64,000 bases of DNA from assembly GCF_001949145.1 (NCBI RefSeq), contig NW_019091387.1, positions 860,267 to 924,266 on the forward strand. Reading direction: 5' to 3'. The notes under the pieces were generated by a model. It made no database searches. It saw only the letters and a program-made list of their open reading frames with translations, and was not told the DNA's origin. Below are positions 19,701-30,900 of this stretch, in pieces. Every line of letters begins with the position of its first letter. Positions within the stretch are counted from its first letter, which is position 1. The translations under genes were made by a program, and so were the position numbers. This DNA comes from Acanthaster planci. Lineage: Eukaryota; Echinodermata; Asteroidea; Valvatida; Acanthasteridae.

Positions 19701-22700
19701 ATCTCACCGCTGCGGCTGGGCCATCTAGGGCCATCCAAACACAAGGGTGATTGATCCTCCCAGGCACTTGTGAAATCGCTCTACAGCTAGTGGCGTGCTT
19801 CACTAGCTGTCACATGGGGGAGGAGCACTTTTGTACACAAACGTATGGGAGCGCTGGGAGTGGGCATCTTCCCGCCAAATTTTTGGCAAAACCAAACTCA
19901 CCCGGTTAGTGAACCCCCCCCCGGAGTGTCTGGGTCCAACTTGCAGAGTCATTCAGGAAGTGTGGGCTAGCTGCTGCGTTAGACTGTTGTCAGGTGATGC
20001 AAATCACGTGTTTTTGCCTAAGCTCCAGGCACGCTCACTCGTCCACGGTCCAATCAGAGAGCTAGGAATTAACTTTCATTGAAAGTTCCAGTTCAATCTT
20101 CTAATTCAATTCAGTCCCCGAATCCCCGAACGCCAAGCTGGGGCTGGGGATACAAGGCAACAGCCACGCCGGCCCTCTACCTGTTAAAATAGTGTGTCAA
20201 GCAAAGAAACCAAATCCAGGCTTAACCACAGTAGTTGTGTAGGACCCGATGAGATTTACACGTGAAAGCGTAGTACGAGCATGGGTCAAGACAACAACAT
20301 CATTTAACCTGAAATTTCTCCTGTTGTAATCATAGTTGCTTGAGCTTGATAGTCGTACAGAGATTACAGTGATAGTGATGCGAGAATGTGAGCTAGAAAT
20401 TGGCTGGTAAATTCTACAAATGAACTATTAAACTTAAGCTTCAGTACAATAACGCAGCCTCTACTACTTACACTTTGATGGACGATCCGGAAAGGACAGT
20501 TTTGCATGTACACGCAATCCAAGATGTCGACGACGCATCACAATGAATATTACACCGCAAAAAGGAATCTTTGTTTTCATGATTTGTATCCCCAAATTCC
20601 GATAACAGTCACTCGGCACATTCTCACAAACAACCTTAAGCAGATACACAGCCACAGGCAGATATCCCAATCCAATTCGAATACTATGATTGCTTTTTCC
20701 TATGGACTATGTTAATTACAAGAGGACGCATACCAATGACGTAATCGTTATAACAATGTAATCACGCAGGCCCACGTTATAAAATAGCACAACTACGGAG
20801 TCCTTAAGGAGACAGTGACTGAAACGACCCTCACATTGCAGTCAAGTTTTTTAGATAAGCTGCCTTCCTTTTCAAAAATTGATCCCCTTGATGACTTTTT
20901 TCAAATGCTCTGTGTGATTGCAGACATCCAGGGAATGAGACGGAATGCTCGCCCCAGCAAACAAGCGGTTGCGCCATGAGCACCCTAGGTAAGTATCTTG
21001 AAGCACAACACGACGGAACTCGGAAGGGCGGCGTCTTCAAGATGTTTCTAGTTCCCCGTAGGCTAAAGCCATCTGTGTCTTCTTTCTTCCAAGCCGCAGG
21101 ATAAAGGTGGACCGTAATCTTGTAATCTTTAGCGTGAAGCATTTGTGGTTAATCTCCAGAAGAAGGTTTTTACAGGGCTGTTTTGCTTTTTTAGACTCAT
21201 GTAGTGTCAAGCATTTGGTTCATTACGTAAATTTGATTCTAAATATTATCATGAGGTTATCACTTCCTGTCAGCGTTATTTAAATTTTTTGGTTTGCCAT
21301 TGCAATGTTTTAGCAAGGGCAAAGCATCGACTATTGGGCCTCTTAGTTATGTGCGAGCGTGATAACTAATTTATTAATTTGACGTGCAGTAAAGAAAGTG
21401 GGGCTATGCGCCCTTTACGTAAAAAAGAAGACATAAGATATCATACGGCGCACAGAAAAAAAAACAGTAACACCGACGTATCACAATTCTACAATTTTAT
21501 CCAGGGAGCATGGGAATTATTTGCGTTTTAACTTATTTCAATAACAACAACTAACTAATAACAACAACTGGGCTTACAATATGAGAGGAAATTTGTACGT
21601 GCATTTAAAAACATGTGACAATCAGCAAACAGGCCACTTTTGAAATTACAGTCATGCAGATGTGCGCTACCTTGCTTTTAGCGTAAAATAGCGCAACGTG
21701 TTGAGTTAGAACAGCGTATTACGCAGGGTTTGAACCGTGCAATACGGTTATATATTACACTGCTTGTTGTCATGGATCGGCCGATCAAAACTGAGAATTC
21801 AAGTTTGCCTGAAGACAATATGATAAAAACTTGGCTTTGGTACAATCACAGTGTAATTATTTATCTTGTCAGTAAGTATCACTGATCACGTGTCTTTGGA
21901 CGATATATTTCAATTCATTGGTCATCTGGATCAATTTTGGATAAACAATAAAGTGTAGTCAGAATATCAAACTAATAACCGCCGCTAGTGTAACGCATTG
22001 CCAGCTCGCAGGTCTGGCAGAAATTACTCTCTATGCTCTGCACGCCGTTAGCTGTGATCCCGTGTGACGTATTTCCTTCGCTAAAATCTGTGCAAGGCCA
22101 TCGGCCTTTCCCAGTGTCCTGTTCGGGAGCAGGGAGACAAGCGAACCAATCATCACGGCTCTTTTCCACCGACGGGGTGGGGCTGCTTCTGCTAGAGGCG
22201 GAGAGGCATCCAAACCTGCATTAACCTGCTTAAGACTTTTGGGGTCCCCGAAGGCAAAAAAATCTGCTGATGGTCAGTGTTTTACCTGCGACTGTGCCCC
22301 TTACTGCAGAAAATGAGCCCCCAAGTGCCCCCTGCAAAATTAACTCCATTATCACCACTGCATTTTACCCCTTACCGTCCTCTAGGCGCCCTGGTAGGCG
22401 GGGAAGATAACCCATGCGATTGCCCCGTGCCATGTAACTACACCACCTTCACCACCTCGCTGTCCACGGCGTCCATACCCAGCAACAGCGTTGCGGCGCA
22501 CCTGCAAGGTCTGACGGAGACCTCCTACTCAAGCGACTACTCTTACTCGTCCTTCAGTGTTCCGTACCCGGCACAGTTGGATCTCTTTGAGGAAGGCTAC
22601 ATACCGTAAGCTTTGAAAAGCTTAGTGATCATTAGGGAATACTCATTCTGTTGGAGGAACCGTGTTGTCGACATGCTGACCAAAGGGAGAGGTCAGAAAT

Positions 22701-23598
22701 CGTCATGGGAGAATTTGAGACGCTGGTGGCAGCAGACAAAGCCGTCCGTTTATTGCGCGTGCTTAAAATGATGCACACAAGCTCAGAACAACGCGCTCAT
22801 GCTCAAAACTGGTATGTTTGTCGCCACCAAGTTTCTCAAAGTCTCCCATTTCGAGGATACGAAGGAATTGAGATCAGGTTTCTGACTAAATCAAATAATT
22901 GAAAAGGCCTTAGCTATCCCTCGACCGAATCGTCTCAAGAACATATTTTTTTCTTAAAGAATAAATACAGAAAATCAATTGCTTACCAGAAAAGTTTCTG
23001 CTTAAAAACGCACTTGATCGGTTGTTGGAAAGGTGGATTTTTCCTGTTTAGGGTACCACTTTGCAAGTGTATCACACAAAAACTGCGGCCAGGTTCCTCT
23101 TTCAGATGACACGTTTTGGCTTATTCTGTATAGGAAAAACGTGATTTTGCTGGATGTGTTTTACGAAGATATCAACTTTGAGAGGTACGAGCAATCGGAA
23201 GCCATCACTCCATCGGCTTTAATCAGTAAGTTGAATGTAATGTTTTCCAGAAATAGAATTTCAATTCATAGAGCCTTCGGACCAAATCAAACGATTGACT
23301 ATGCCTCAACATTATCATCTAAAAAAAAAATTCCAACTATAGTTTTTTTTTCAAAAATACAATCCCCGCAGGCGATATCGGCGGCCAACTGGGACTGTTC
23401 CTGGGAGCCAGCTTCATCACCCTGGCGGAGATTCTGTCCTATTTCGGCAAAAAGATCGACTTCTGGATTCAGCGAGGACTGGGCAAGCACCGGCGCTTAC
23501 TCGAACGGCAGCGAGACAATCGCCATGGGAGAGATGTACCCTTGAAAAGTGTTCGCATCGACAACGGCAACCACAGGACGCTATGGGCAGACGTTTAG
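16488..23598 (+). CDS. Gene B: ASIC-like DEG/ENaC cation channel subunit, 9 exons, 518 aa
   Basis: Second channel of the array, with the same family role as gene A. Exons: 16488-16768, 17166-17421, 17553-17681, 18370-18516, 18972-19111, 20924-20988, 22386-22605, 23134-23225, 23372-23598. The frame is continuous to TAG 23596-23598. Seen: His-Gly at residues 26-27, TM1 about 40-58, FPAVTICNFNR at 84-94, an acidic insert at 116-143 (the longest of the four), exon 3 FTSFGNCWTFNSG, exon 5 Cys block, GAS filter at 455-457. Two features set it apart: a Ser/Tyr-rich insertion in exon 7, and the longest C-terminal tail, very basic (KHRRLLERQRDNRHGR). Exon 1 shares long stretches of sequence with gene A, so A and B look like sister copies. 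Gene A ends about 3.7 kb upstream; no gene lies between. Confidence 0.93.
17166..17421 (+). CDS. Gene B exon 2 (finger region with acidic insert)
   Basis: The acceptor is gtaacag and the donor GCG/gttagt. Encodes YRSSALTESDK, then NDYDYDSFGD and a further Asp-rich run, then NYTDFTLRAGFLMDD. Confidence 0.91.
17553..17681 (+). CDS. Gene B exon 3 (palm/beta-ball core)
   Basis: The acceptor is actgcag and the donor CAGCAG/gtacaa, 43 codons as in gene A. Encodes NFSHVFTSFGNCWTFNSG and GSGNGVRMLIDIQQ. Confidence 0.92.
18070..18223. mobile_element. MITE family M1, copy 1 (hairpin), gene B intron 3
   Basis: A 154-bp element with terminal inverted repeats of about 57 bp (TTCACAA...GTGCGCGAA) that differ at only a few bases, and a loop of about 40 bp. 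Both arms carry TTGACCAATCACAG, a CCAAT-box-like word. No transposase is present. Confidence 0.75.
18370..18516 (+). CDS. Gene B exon 4 (GLK block)
   Basis: The acceptor is acctcag and the donor CAGCAG/gtagag, 49 codons. Encodes SEYTETVDGNIPAGLKVLIH and SSGLAISPGVYAFIGVRKQQ. It starts about 150 bp after a MITE hairpin in intron 3. Confidence 0.9.
18972..19111 (+). CDS. Gene B exon 5 (Cys-rich)
   Basis: The acceptor is tttttaag, weaker than the others (aag, not cag); donor TACG/gtaagc. Encodes YLNLEHPYGKCNASKTLTR then EGCKIECRARAILEKCNCRL. Confidence 0.88.
19479..19513. repeat. Short palindrome in gene B intron 5
   Basis: GGAATTCCAT and ATGGAATTCC lie 15 bp apart, with weaker complementarity outside them (TGCAACA / TGTTGCA). 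Probably the centre of a small decayed MITE. Confidence 0.45.
20924..20988 (+). CDS. Gene B exon 6 (HPGN block)
   Basis: A 65-nt exon after gattgcag, donor CTAG/gtaagt. Encodes HPGNETECSPQQTSGCAMSTL. Confidence 0.88.
22150..22196 (-). repeat. Dispersed repeat R1, head fragment, gene B intron 6
   Basis: The minus strand AGCAGAAGCAGCCCCACCCC followed by GTGGAAAAGAGCC matches only the R1 head; the rest is lost or unrelated. Confidence 0.4.
22386..22605 (+). CDS. Gene B exon 7 (thumb region, Ser/Tyr-rich)
   Basis: The acceptor is cctctag and the donor ATACC/gtaagc. Encodes CDCPVPCNYTTFTTSLSTAS, IPSNS and then a long Ser/Tyr-rich segment (SYSSDYSYSSFSVPYP) seen in no other copy. Confidence 0.89.
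23134..23225 (+). CDS. Gene B exon 8
   Basis: 92 nt after tgtatag, donor ATCA/gtaagt. Encodes KNVILLDVFYEDINFERYEQ then SEAITPSALIS. The codon joined across intron 7 gives Pro, where A, C and D have Arg. Confidence 0.88.
23372..23598 (+). CDS. Gene B exon 9 (pore, TM2, basic tail)
   Basis: The acceptor is cccgcag. Encodes DIGGQLGLFLGASFITLAEI, TM2 and a basic cytosolic tail of about 50 residues; TAG at 23596-23598. Confidence 0.92.
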
Positions 23599-23896
23599 TC
23601 TGGCACCGCTTTCCCTAAAGGAAAAGTGGAGACGCGCGCCTCAGCTTTCCGTTGGGGGCGCAACTTGTGCGGAACTAAGTGCAGTTCCATATTACTGTGG
23701 GCATCAACTTAACTGAGCAGCAGTTGCCAGCCAATGGTACTACATACACACGTACTCCCTAAGTGCTGAAAAGTTGTAATCAAACTGACAAAAGGATACG
23801 ATGATGCAAACAGGACAAAAGGTCTTGCTAAGTCTTGATATAGCTTACTTGGCAAATTGAGACTACAAGCCACAAAAACAAGCCAAGTTCTACAAA

Positions 23897-23902
23897 AATA
23901 AA
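23897..23902 (+). promoter_or_regulatory. Candidate polyadenylation signal of gene B
   Basis: AATAAA about 300 bp after the gene B stop. Confidence 0.4.
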
Positions 23903-25380
23903 TTGATAATTGATTGAGTTCCTACTGAGACTGGAGTTCATTTTCAAACTATTCCAGCTTTTATTTGGGTTAATTTAAACTACAAACTGTCTCGTCCTTT
24001 GTGTCACTCTTGGGAAAGAAGGAATGCTCCACGCGTTTTTCAGTCGTCGAGAATCTTAACAACCTGGCTTCGGGTGACCGAAAGGTCTTCTGTAAATTAT
24101 AGTCATACGTGCGTCTTCAACAAACAATGTGGTTGACTCAGTTCTGCTTTGCTGCCTGTTTCTGTACTCTCTCCGGGTTGCTGAACCCGTCTTCTCAGTG
24201 TTAAGAGTATTTTTTTTTAAGTACGTCTTTGTCTGAAGTTATACTCAGAGTGCCTTGAACTATCTGGAGCACCAATGGCAATATACAAACGCGGTTTTTA
24301 ATACTAGTCATGTTTTAAACCACATCAATCTCTATGTCAGGTTGAATTAAATACTTTTTCAACAATTCGAAGGCACTTAAAATCAAGGGACTGAATAGTT
24401 AAAATTCAACATTTTAAAAGTTTTCTCCTGCTTTATGGATGCCATGGGAACTTTCCCAGAGCGGGAAGAAATGTGAAATACGGCCGGCAAGGGAAAAATA
24501 CAGCGCCAGCCTCCTACGCCAAACTTCTCCATGCCCTGACGCGCGTGCGTAGTCTTGGAGCTGGTCTATATTTTCAGGGCGGCAGCGGTTACAGCCCCCC
24601 CCCTCCTCATTTGTTAAACACAGAGGCCCTGCAAACCACAACAATCAAGGCCAAGAGCACAGCTGTCAAATAAAACCTAATGCCATCGTAATACTGTTAC
24701 TGATCGTTTAAATTACTTACCTCAAGGTGGTTTTCCACGGAATCCCGTTAGTAGGCCTACTTCATTTTAATAAAGAGCCGAGGCTTGTACAGGCGTCAAG
24801 GCTATCCCGCTGAGTTGATAGGATTTTTGCCCGCGACAGGATGTTTGCTTTCCTAATTGTTAGTTACTTTCGATCCAAAGCCTTGGCAATCCTGCGAGAT
24901 CAAGAGGGCCGTTGCGTATTTCACTAAGAACTATAAAACACTAAACTGCTGTCTATCATTATCCTGGTCCTTTTGTTCAAAAATGAATATACTGAAAGAC
25001 GCTTGCGCGCCAATATGTGGAGTGTGTGACAAGCAATTAAACCTCGTGCAGCGCGCCTACCTGGTCTGTAAAGATGAGCCCCGGACTGTTGTTATGTTAC
25101 CATGCTATAAAGTGAAGTGATATCCAATGAATGAGATGATTTTGAAAAACGTTGTCAACTCGATTTTGAAGCAAATACGCAACGGCCTTGTGGTTCAGAG
25201 CAGTTTTTAGACGTGGAAACGTGTTTCGGGTGCAGAAATGTAAATAACTTTTCCTTTAAAAGCGTACGTGCATTTATAAATAGCTTAAAACGTGCCTATT
25301 AATATTACTTCTGAATCTTAAACTATAGACTTATCTGATTAGTAGCCATAAATGTGGTGGCATCGGGCTCACACGCATAT

Positions 25381-25518
25381 TCCTCAGCTTGACGCGCACG
25401 TGCTTTTGGCATATCGCGACACCGTACTGGTCGAACAGGCATGTAACGCGCGCGTACCACCTGTCCACGAGCGTTGTCCCACTGCAGTAATGGCTTCTAC
25501 TCCTGGTTGTCAAATTAT
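25381..25518 (+). repeat. Dispersed repeat R3, copy 1
   Basis: Shares CTTGACGCGCACGTGC-like, CCTGTCCACGAGCGTTGT, CCACTGCAGTAATG and GGTTGTCAAAT words, in order, with the minus strand of 36711-36848. Confidence 0.5.
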
Positions 25519-27700
25519 AGGAGGTGCAATTTCTTCAACAGAACCAAATTTCCAGTGCTAGCTGTTCCATTGACATCTGACACTGAATTTTTGTAAAAGG
25601 TTTCCTTGACTGTTCCTATCCGCTTTTACAACATACATGTACAACCCTAACCCCAATAGGCCTCTAAATCTTTTCAGAGGGGGAACCCCCCCCCCATTTT
25701 CTCTACCACAGAAGAGCAAAATAATGTAAACATGTATGTAAAACAAGTATGTGGGGATGGTTGGTGATTTGCATAAAATAAACGAAGATTCGCTCGATCG
25801 TTCCCGCAAAATTTTGTGAAAGGACAGACGTCAGTTACAGACGCTCAATGTACATTCTGCCTCCATTTCGGCAAAGTTATTCAACGCGCACGTTTAATGA
25901 ACCTGTACGTGGGAGTATTGGCCCAAGTCATTTTCAAATTTATAATTCTACCCAATGAGCGTGCTCCAAAAACTACGCAATGCAGTCTGATAGAGTCGCC
26001 ATTCCCGTCTAAGGACGTTTGGGGTAAGTGCCCATGCCTGCAAGAATGCAAATGTGCTTCTGACACAGCTGCGAGCACACACAGAGATGCAAACATCACC
26101 CGAGGTCAAAGTGTATTTACCATCATGCCATCTGCTGAAACACTAACTGGCAAACTGGACATGATATGTACCAGCTGCACTGATAGACAAACGAGTTTAT
26201 GAAGAGAATTATTTGGATAACCGCTGTCAGTAGACTTCAAACAGCACACCCACCAACGCAGGATGCAACACGCCCACGAGCCATTTCAACATGCAGAAAA
26301 TAATGGAATCACTCAGTGGCGGTAATTCAGCTGTTCTTACCAACTCCCATCGTAATTACCTTAATAAAACCGACAGTTTCTCTTTTCATTTAAGATGGAA
26401 GTCGGCATCACTCCACCGCTTTTGCCAAAAACACGTAAATGCATAAAGTGAATACCCTCAATGGCGGGGAACAACGCAGAAAAACGGTGGCATAGGGTTG
26501 AGTGGAGCCGTTTTTGTGTGGACCAACAAAGCTTCCACTTAATCTAACTTGCAGTCCTAGCAACCTGTTATCATTGTAGTATGAATTCATGTGAACCTGA
26601 ACTTACACAGTGGTTAATCACTTCCGTTAACAAGCTGTAAGACTGCAAACAATTCGACAGCAATTCAGAGAATTTAGAATTAATAGGATTGGGATGACTA
26701 GAGTAACTTGTTAACGAGTATCAGCCAGTGCAATAAATCTAAAGATGACAAATTATTTTAAAAAACCAAAAGAAGGGAAAGGAAAGGGGAAAGCAACGAC
26801 ATGTTGGGATAATGTAAATTTCAGTTTCCTCATACTTATACCAATTAGAATGTAGGAATTCTGTAAAGCCTGCATTCAGCTCAATGTTGTATGGGGTGGC
26901 TGGTGGTGGGTGAGGAGGCACTCGCTCAAGGCTAACGCCCCTCAGAACGTAGGTAATTTAAACCGAAGGAAGAGCTCTCCGAGATAAGGAGATAACTGGA
27001 TCAGCGCATAATTAAAGTCACTAGGGGCCTTTCAGGGACAGGAACACAGACAAATCCAATGACCAGAATTGATCTAGGAAATGAAACTTGAAACATCAGC
27101 CAACTTTTGCATGTCCACATATTTCCAGCACTTGTAACTCCCGTTTGATGTCTATGACCATGCAAAGACTTGTTTGTGACGGGAAAGCACAAAGGGCATG
27201 TGTTTAAAACAAAGATTGTGGATCGCAATATGTAGGCAACTCACCACAGACAGGCTTATTCCGACGAATTAAACTGAACAGCAATACTTTTTTTTCAAAT
27301 TGAAAGGTTTCCAAATTGAACTGGCGACTAGATAAGACCGCCTTTGTGTACGTCGTGGCCATAGGTTTAAGTGGCTGCTCAACCAAACACACAAATGTGG
27401 GGAAAATGGTGCGAGGAAAATAGCCCAGCAAACAGGCGAGTTGCTTAGCGACGGTCACGTACTTCGTGGGTAAAACCAAACTGAGTGGCAGTAATGTACA
27501 TGGCGTACAATGCCTGTAGGCCTATTCATCGTGTTTTGGAGTGGGGTTATATCATATTTAGCAAGTTGAACAAACATTGAGTTGAACGGAATACTTTGGT
27601 GGTGATCGCTGATGACGCTGCTCGTGCTGAATTTGCAAAGACATCAGTGGAGTCAAGTTGAAATAAGGAGAAGAGCTTTTGGAGTTATCTGATCGGAACG

Positions 27701-27972
27701 ATGAAGGACTCTTCGAGCCAGAAGCAGTCGGACCTGGATCAGGAGTTCGCCTCCACCACCACCCTGCACGGCATTGCCCGGATCTTCGACAGCACCCGGC
27801 TGCCCGTTAGGCTCCTGTGGCTGTCCATACTGCTGGGCTGTCTGGGCGTCTGCGTCTGGCAGATCACCGACCGGTTCCAGCGTTACCTCCTGCACGAGGC
27901 GACCACGGCGGTGTCGGTGGAGTACGTTGGAGATCTGGACTTCCCGGCGGTGACAATTTGTAACTTCAACAG
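27701..27972 (+). CDS. Gene C exon 1 (N-terminus, TM1)
   Basis: ATG 27701 to AACAG before gtgggt, phase 2. Contains FASTTTLHGIARIF and a TM1 identical in protein to gene D from FDSTRLPVRLLW through to NFNR. Confidence 0.93.
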
Positions 27973-30900
27973 GTGGGTCGGTGGTCTCTCAAGAAACTCA
28001 CTTCAAGCAACAGCGCCCCTCCTGTTTTCATAAACTTGCCAATACCCTTTTTTTGCTCAGTGTGAAAAGAATTGAACCTTATTTAACTGATAATTAATGC
28101 TAGTAATATTAATAAAGTGCTTGTGTACAACACAAAAGCGGCCATAAAGTTTACAGGTATGGTTGGACAGCAACCCCGAATGGAGAGGAAACCTAAATAA
28201 TAAAAAAAGCAACTAAAGATAGAAAAAGTCTAAAAGGCCTGAGTGGACGTTAAAAAAATAGTAAGTGAATTAAACGAACATTGGAGGCTCGGGCGCACAA
28301 CTCTCCTAACGATAAAAAGTAATTTAAATTAGTGCATAAAAAGGGTGGTAACAAGTCGATCGTAAATACAGTACAATAAAGGTAAAGTCTGTGAGCAAAC
28401 GATATTACATGTACTTAAGAAGATGAGTCTTCAGAGGTCGTTTGAATGTTGATGAAAGCCAGCAGTAGGTATAGGATCTGAGCAGAAGCACACCCTCATC
28501 GGATGAAAAGAGACATATTGGTCGGGGGTGTTCATTTTGTTGGTAGCGATGCGACTGCAACGATTGCGTTTCATAGTCGTTCCAGAACCAGCGATGCGCG
28601 GTTATTACCAAAGAAGCCTCTGTTGCTAGGAAAACTGCAGCCTCTCTTGGTGCAGCTCGGAGCCAATACGGTTTGGCAGGTTGTTCCAGAGACTTACTGC
28701 TGCATCAGAAATGGTAGGTGCATGAGCACAAGTTGCAAACAAGTAAGAAAATTTGCAAAATAGGTTCAAGAAGTCAGAAAACCAGACCCGCGCAAAAGTT
28801 AAATCTTTGGGACGAGGGGACTATTTCTCCCTCAAAACGTGATGCTAACACTACTAGGTGAATTCATTTTGTCAATTTACCACAGTGCACCGTTCACACC
28901 TAACTAGTAATTCACACAACGATAAAATTGCTACTTGAAATGTAATGGACTCAAACAGTTTTTTCTAACATCCCCAGATACCGTAGTTCAGCGCTGACCG
29001 AGGACGATAAGGCCCACCTGGAGGAACTCATCGAATATGCAGACTACGACTACGACACTTACGATGACGAGGAACCCGACGCCAGGAGAACAGCGCAAAG
29101 CCAAGGGGAGACGACCAACTTCAGCTTCTCTGAGGTCACTCTGCGCACGGGCTTCCAGATGGACGAGGAAACCCTCCTGGACTGCAAGTGGCGGGGCAAA
29201 AAGAACAGTTGCAATGGACAGGTGAAATTTCAAAGGACCGAGACGGTTGTTCTTAGGCACAAAGCCTGCGCTAATCAGCCCCTCTGGAATTAACGGAAAC
29301 GGTTGGACGATCAACTTCATTTAACATTACACGTCTTTTAAATGTTCAGAAATTCCCCCTGCTTCTCTCGACAACTGTGGCTATTAGGTACAGGCGTTTA
29401 CTTTCCAAACTTTGAACCCAACATTTGTTCACTGAACACATTGGAGGTTCGAGTGATGAATTTTAATAGCAACCAATCTTCCACTCCTCTTTAATCTACT
29501 GGCGTAAAGTTTTGTTTAATTATACACACGTGACAAGTTCATTTTAAAAACGTTTCAAATATCCAAGGATTATCCTGGAAATGAGGGCAGTTATACTGCA
29601 TGCCAGTCCAGGAAGACACTGTTCGTAATGCCGGGGGGGTTGGTTCTGATCAAACTGTGAACCTGAAATAATCGTGCCTGTTGTCTTCCATTTAAACGAC
29701 AGCAAGCACTAAAGAAAAGAAAATTCAAGACAGCAAATTATCCGAAATTCTAATCGTGAAAATACCGCGAATCTTCTTGGGATGTCATCGCACTTTCACT
29801 CATGCATATGTAAATTCCTATTAGCATTAAAAGCCAAAATGCTCAAACCGTGCCCCTTGAAGCTGATAAAACTGTAACATACAGTTAAATCGAAAACTAA
29901 AGGTGTATTTTCTAGGAGGTACCCTTAAGAACTACATTGCATGGATTATTTTACGAGAAGACTTGCTCAGTGACGTACTGTCATGTACCTTTTGTAGACC
30001 TACAACCATACATCCCAAGAAACTTTAAAACTGCAAATAGTCAAAAATTGTACGTACGTCTGTGATGAAATGGCTTCAATATTCTAAATCCTGCTCAGAA
30101 TTTTAACATAGATCTTTTCTATATATAAAGTAGCCCTATAGGCTTTTCATGTACAGTCTGTCTTCCACAATTTGCTTATAAAGTATGGAAAGCTGCATTC
30201 GCAGGCAAAACAGAAAAGCACCACAATATGCCTCTCTGGCAATGCAACATGGAATCGGTTAATGAGTGAAGGAGTGCATTAAAAATTGCACTGAATGCAG
30301 TATTCACACAAGACAAGCAATACCCGGTATGCATGTGGAGTGGTACCTCGACCCCTGATTAAAATGGCACATCTTCCCCGAGTTGTTGTATTCATATGGT
30401 TATCGCTGTACTACCAGTTTGGGTTGAGGACCTAATTTTCTATGTATTGGGAAAATTCATCTGCTGCACAGCCGACTACAAGGAGTCATTTATATGTAAT
30501 TTTTTGAGTTACTGCCGCGCTTGAACACTAAAATGAACATGCGTGCAGCTTACTTTATAATTATTTCATTTATTGACGGGTTACCTGTTTGCCCTTGATA
30601 CCACTGAATCTATCGGCGGAAAAGTGCAATCCGGTCAATTTTGATGAGCGGAAAATGAGGTCGTGTGTAAATATCCATTTCTCTTATCCGTGTGGGAGGA
30701 CATCAATGTGTAAAAGTTGGAAGGACTACAATTATATTTATACGCACCGAGACTTGCACAGTCGATTAAACCTAATTCATTTAGAATAGCATATTAAAAC
30801 AAATTTGGAAACTCTTATTTTTTATGTGAAAACATAATTTTCCAAGAAAGATTATTTAAAAGTCCACAAAATTTTGGCTTCGGCATTTTGCGTAAGCAGT

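Larger units (their letters stand above)
23599..27700. other. Intergenic DNA between genes B and C
   Basis: Contains the presumed gene B 3' UTR, R3 copy 1 (25381-25518), a GC-rich patch at about 24475-24600 that looks repeat-derived, and short frames without motifs (for example 25816-26202). No gene is supported. Confidence 0.6.

Noticed and set aside
25816-26202. 128-aa frame with several Cys
   Set aside because: The Cys spacing matches no zinc-finger or secreted family I know; no exon signals. Left as intergenic.
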